From: Gemmatimonadales bacterium UBA7835 | Lineage (GTDB): Bacteria; Gemmatimonadota; Gemmatimonadetes; Longimicrobiales; Gaopeijiaceae | Reading direction: 5' to 3' | DNA length: 10,410 bases | Assembly (NCBI GenBank): GCA_002500925.1 | Contig: DLTN01000096.1 | Location: forward strand, 1-10,410 | Shown: positions 7,679 to 10,410 of the stretch, piece after piece | Layout of the letters: every line of letters starts with the position of its first letter | Numbering within the stretch: the first letter of the stretch is position 1 | Notes under the pieces: model-generated | Seen by the model: only the letters and a program-made list of their open reading frames with translations | The model's database searches: none | Told to the model about the DNA's origin: nothing | Position numbers and translations under genes: made by a program

Positions 7679-7717
7679 TTTCTCATGGTTTGACAGTTAT
7701 ATTGTCTTCATGAGAAA
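7679..7717. promoter_or_regulatory. Inverted repeat in the helicase upstream region
   Basis: TTTCTCATG (7679-7687) and CATGAGAAA (7709-7717) form a perfect 9-bp inverted repeat. Inside it GACA (7692-7695) and TGTC (7703-7706) form a second pairing with almost the same centre, and the loop carries TATATT. It contains promoter-like hexamers, so it could be an operator, or an RNA hairpin if transcription starts upstream. It has no T-run, so it is not a terminator. Confidence 0.4.
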
Positions 7718-7728
7718 AGCGTCGTGTC

Positions 7729-7744
7729 TGAGGCCCGCGCCTCA
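7729..7744 (+). other. GC-rich hairpin in the probable helicase leader
   Basis: TGAGGC (7729-7734) and GCCTCA (7739-7744) pair perfectly around a 4-nt CCGC loop. It lies 77 bp before the GTG start of the helicase and would be in its 5' leader if transcription begins near 7700. DEAD-box helicase genes often have structured leaders; a regulatory role here is only inferred. Confidence 0.3.
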
Positions 7745-7821
7745 CAGGATCCTGCACCCGCGACACTAGCCTGCACCACTCGACGGCCGACCTGCAAGAC
7801 GCGCCCCACCCGGAAAACATT

Positions 7822-9126
7822 GTGACCTTTGACGCATTGAAGTTGCATCCGACCTTGCTCAAGGGAATCGGCTCGCTGGGTTTTAAACATCCGACGCCTG
7901 TTCAGAGCGAGGCGATACCTCATGCGTTAGAAGGCCGGGATCTTCTTGCCTGCGCCGCTACTGGCAGCGGTAAGACCGCGGCATTTCTTCTGCCAATGCT
8001 CCACCGATTTATCAATGAGCCGCGAGGTATGACAAAAGGGCTTGTCCTTGCCCCAACTCGAGAGCTAGCTCTGCAGATCGTGGATGACTTTTCCGGCCTA
8101 GCACGATTCACAAATCTCACCGCCGCGCCAGTATACGGCGGGGTTAAGATGGGGCGCCAAGAAAAAGCTTTCCGTACAGGCGTCGACCTGATCGTTGCAA
8201 CACCAGGTCGGCTACTCGATCACTTCCAATATAGCTATGCAAAGCTTCCCGGGCTTCGGTGCATCGTGCTTGACGAGGCAGATCGGATGCTCGATATGGG
8301 GTTTTTGCCCGAGGTCAAGCGCATCCTAAGGCACGTGCCGAAGCCGGAGCAGACACTCTTCTTCAGCGCCACGATGCCTCCGCCGATCGAGAAGCTGACC
8401 CGAGAGATCCTAGATAGACCGATCAAAGTCGCGCTTCAGCGAAAGGCTGCCCCAGCATCTGGAGTCAAACAGGTAGCCTATCATGTCGGGGCGAGTCTCA
8501 AGGGTGCACTTTTGATCGAACTCCTCAGCCGTGGTGAAATAGACGACGCTCTGGTATTCACACGCACCAAGCATCGGGCTAACCGGCTCGCGAAGCTGCT
8601 CAACCGTAAAGGGATCACGGCGGAACGTATCCACGGTAATCGCTCGCAATCTCAGCGAACCAAGGCGCTCGCCGGGTTCAAACGTGGTGACTTCCGCGTC
8701 CTGGTCGCCACAGATGTAGCAGCGCGTGGGATCGATGTGGAAGCACTCGGTCATGTGGTCAATTTTGACGTCCCCAAGGTACCAGAGGACTACATCCATC
8801 GAGTCGGCAGGACAGCTCGTGCTGAGCTGACCGGGGAAGCTTTTACGCTCGTGTCGCCCGAAGAGCGGAAGGACTTCGAAAAGATTGAGAGAGCAGTTCG
8901 CACCAAAGTTCAGCGGGCGAAGCTGGATGGGTTTGCCTACGACGCAACCGCTGAAGCTCCGCTAGAGGTGCCGCGTAAGGAACGCGTAAAGCAGATCCAA
9001 AAGAAGCGTGCTCAGGACCGGGCGCGTGCCGCTGCCAAGAAAAAGAAGGCCGCTGGCGACCATGGAGAAAAAAACAGTGGTCCGTCGCGTCCTCGAAGGA
9101 GACGGTACGGAAAAAGGAAGGGATGA
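7822..9126 (+). CDS. rhlE: DEAD-box ATP-dependent RNA helicase, RhlE type
   Basis: Cytoplasmic ATP-dependent RNA helicase that unwinds short RNA duplexes in ribosome assembly and RNA turnover; 434 aa, close to the family's usual length. All core motifs are visible in order: Q motif (F21 to Q28), motif I AATGSGKT (45-52, K51), PTRELALQ, TPGRLLD, motif II D151-E-A-D154, motif III S182-A-T, RIHGNRSQSQR, VATDVAARGIDV, and motif VI H326-R-V-G-R-T-A-R. The C-terminal tail from about residue 375 is strongly basic (Lys/Arg), as in RhlE and related RNA-binding tails. The GTG start gives MTFDALKLHP, which fits the family N-terminus. No ATG, GTG or TTG occurs in frame between it and the upstream TGA at 7729. 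The Shine-Dalgarno is weak. The RhlE subfamily is my best match; another DEAD-box subfamily cannot be excluded. Confidence 0.95.
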   Translation: MTFDALKLHPTLLKGIGSLGFKHPTPVQSEAIPHALEGRDLLACAATGSGKTAAFLLPMLHRFINEPRGMTKGLVLAPTRELALQIVDDFSGLARFTNLTAAPVYGGVKMGRQEKAFRTGVDLIVATPGRLLDHFQYSYAKLPGLRCIVLDEADRMLDMGFLPEVKRILRHVPKPEQTLFFSATMPPPIEKLTREILDRPIKVALQRKAAPASGVKQVAYHVGASLKGALLIELLSRGEIDDALVFTRTKHRANRLAKLLNRKGITAERIHGNRSQSQRTKALAGFKRGDFRVLVATDVAARGIDVEALGHVVNFDVPKVPEDYIHRVGRTARAELTGEAFTLVSPEERKDFEKIERAVRTKVQRAKLDGFAYDATAEAPLEVPRKERVKQIQKKRAQDRARAAAKKKKAAGDHGEKNSGPSRPRRRRYGKRKG

Positions 9127-9243
9127 ACGCGAAGACCGACCAGTCAGTGACAGGCGTCGAGAATGGCTGTCAGAGTATGGGGCAGCTAACCTGAATCATT
9201 GATTGTCGTGGTTCCTTGCCCCACGAGAACCTCGGGTTTCACA

Positions 9244-10410
9244 TCAAACCATACGGGCGATCACCCGGAGTAGTCTGTCCACGTCATCGCGGTTGTTGAA
9301 CATCCCTACTGCTAGGCGGAGGAGTTTACCCTCTTCTTGGAAGGTGAACCGGACACCCTCCCGTGCAAGCGCGCTCCCGAGTCCATCGGGATCTAGGTTG
9401 TGGTAGCAGCTCACGATTGAGGAGGGGTTGCCGGCCGGCGTGAAGAGATTTCTTCCCAGCCCGACCAGTTCGCTACGCAGCTCCCCCGCGAGTGCGTGCG
9501 TGTGCCGTGCGATGCGGTTGAGGCCGACATCCGCGACGAACCCTAAGGCGGCATCCATCGCGGCGATCGATGCATGAGAGGGGTTAGCGTATTCGAACTT
9601 GCTCGCGGTTCGCGTGAGCTCGTATCGATTGTCGGGGAGCGTCTCCGCTACCTGACCATGGCCGAAGCGGTCCGGGCGCATCCAATCCAAGTGCTCACGG
9701 CGCACATACAATGGTGCACAGCCAAAGTCAGCGAATAGCCACTTGTATCCGTTTCCACAGGCGAAGTCCACTCCCTCAGCATGCAGATCGGTGGGGAAGG
9801 TTCCGAAGGCTTGAATGCCGTCCGCGTAGAGGTAGCCACCCTGAGCGTGAACGATCTCGGCAAGGGTTGGCAGATGATGCCGAAAGCCGTTCCGGTTCGA
9901 TACCCATGCCACGCTAATCAGGCGAGTACGGGCATCCGTGCGAGCGGCGTAGTCCTCGGGCCTAGCTTTTCCATCGACGGCGGGCACGATGCGTAGCTCC
10001 ACCCCGGACCTTCGCTCAAGCTCTCGGAAAACGACGAAAGCTGTCACGAAGTGCAACTCGTCCACCACTAGGTTGTCGCCTGGTTTCCAGTCGATCGCGT
10101 TGGCCACAAGATTCTCGGCGTCACTCGTCGAGTAGAGAAAGGCGACCTCATCCCGCTCGGCACCGAACAGAGAGGCGAACCTTCCTCGGGCACGATCGAA
10201 TGTGGCTTGCTGACGACCGGGGTTCCGAAAGGTCATCCTTTCTTCAGCGTAGGCGGTCACCGCTTCTTGGACAGGACGTGGCATGGGACCCTGAGAGGCC
10301 GTATTGAGGTAGGCGAGCTCTTGAGTCACTGGGAACTGTGCGCGGACTCCTAGGGGGTCGTCGAAGTTTGCCTGAGTCGAGAGTGCCGCAGCGGCTGCAG
10401 GCGAAGGGAG
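9244..10410 (-). CDS. Class V-fold PLP-dependent enzyme, probably exported; 5' end beyond the window
   Basis: Second fold-type I PLP enzyme of the class V group; 388 codons are visible. A GTG at 10329 could act as start, but the frame stays open for 27 more codons to the right edge. Those codons give LPSPAAAAALS followed by ANFDDPLGVRAQF, which looks like the end of a signal peptide plus the linker seen before the catalytic domain of the other PLP enzyme here, so the true start is outside. Seen: LAYLNTASQGP cleft motif, DELHFVT with the PLP-stacking His, Y-A-D-G-I-Q with the pyridine-contacting Asp (codon 9820-9822), and GYKW with the Schiff-base Lys (codon 9742-9744). The C-terminus (LRLAVGMFNNRDDVDRL) lacks a desulfurase-type cysteine loop. 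Similarity to the first PLP enzyme is confined to family motifs, so it is a distant paralogue. Substrate unknown. It converges on the helicase gene with a 117-bp gap. Confidence 0.87.
   Translation of the reverse strand, partial: LPSPAAAAALSTQANFDDPLGVRAQFPVTQELAYLNTASQGPMPRPVQEAVTAYAEERMTFRNPGRQQATFDRARGRFASLFGAERDEVAFLYSTSDAENLVANAIDWKPGDNLVVDELHFVTAFVVFRELERRSGVELRIVPAVDGKARPEDYAARTDARTRLISVAWVSNRNGFRHHLPTLAEIVHAQGGYLYADGIQAFGTFPTDLHAEGVDFACGNGYKWLFADFGCAPLYVRREHLDWMRPDRFGHGQVAETLPDNRYELTRTASKFEYANPSHASIAAMDAALGFVADVGLNRIARHTHALAGELRSELVGLGRNLFTPAGNPSSIVSCYHNLDPDGLGSALAREGVRFTFQEEGKLLRLAVGMFNNRDDVDRLLRVIARMV

Larger units (their letters stand above)
7520..7821. promoter_or_regulatory. Divergent intergenic region, DUF3303-like gene and helicase
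   Basis: About 300 bp without a gene that must hold the promoters of both flanking genes. On the minus strand a perfect TTGACA occurs at 7601-7606, but the hexamer 17 bp downstream (TCACTT) is a poor -10. On the plus strand TTGACA is at 7690-7695 and a -10-like TATATT at 7698-7703, too close together to pair. Both lie inside an inverted repeat (7679-7717). A 6-bp GC-rich hairpin follows at 7729-7744. A TGA at 7729-7731 is in frame with the helicase, so no longer helicase start exists upstream of it. No small ORF with a convincing ribosome-binding site was seen. Confidence 0.45.

Noticed and set aside
7690..7703. TTGACA plus TATATT as a sigma-70 promoter pair for the helicase
   Set aside because: The two hexamers are only 2 bp apart, far from the ~17-bp spacing needed; each would have to pair with a poor partner.
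9008..9202. 64-codon plus-strand ORF overlapping the helicase end
   Set aside because: It begins inside the helicase in another frame, has no ribosome-binding site, and its composition reflects the Lys/Arg-rich helicase tail. Kept only as the alternative frame in the slippage finding.
9206..9226. TCGTGG / CCACGA hairpin between the convergent helicase and second PLP gene
   Set aside because: Only 6 bp, with no T-run on either strand. I see no convincing terminator in the 9127-9243 gap.

Overview
The window carries seven protein-coding genes of a Gram-negative-type bacterium, one of them cut by the right edge. Two gene products have twin-arginine (Tat) signal peptides. One large product has a Sec signal and a VPS10/BNR propeller, and base composition is moderately GC-rich. 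This mix (exported GMC dehydrogenase with a gluconate-dehydrogenase-type small subunit, exported PLP enzymes, a ~1,080-residue sortilin-like propeller) recalls environmental Gemmatimonadota or Acidobacteriota, but that placement is inference from gene content only. I found no tRNA, rRNA, IS element, CRISPR array or phage gene.

Left part (1-2301, minus strand): a two-gene transcription unit. A Tat-signal small subunit resembling gluconate 2-dehydrogenase subunit 3 is followed 46 bp downstream by a GMC flavoprotein that has no signal of its own. The flavoprotein carries a tight four-cysteine cluster. The pair looks like a periplasmic dehydrogenase in which the small subunit carries the catalytic subunit across the membrane. 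The usual cytochrome c subunit is not in the window.

Middle part (2418-7041, plus strand): reading away from that unit across a 116-bp divergent gap is a class V PLP enzyme with a Tat signal and a lipobox-like cysteine. After 115 bp comes the large secreted VPS10/BNR propeller protein. Both genes have the same TTGAGGT ribosome-binding sequence at the same distance from ATG. A strong hairpin terminator at 7102-7136 closes this block and probably also serves the convergent DUF3303-like gene.

Right part (7217-10410): a small DUF3303-like gene (minus) and an RhlE-type DEAD-box RNA helicase (plus) diverge from a ~300-bp gap that holds an inverted repeat and a hairpin. The helicase converges on a second, only distantly similar class V PLP enzyme (minus). 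That frame stays open through the right edge and looks there like the end of a signal peptide, so its true start lies outside the window.

Nothing here is clearly a new defence or mobile system. The most interesting part is the neighbourhood of predicted exported proteins at 69-7041 (Fe-S-type GMC dehydrogenase, Tat-lipoprotein PLP enzyme, VPS10 propeller) and the second probable exported PLP enzyme at the right edge.
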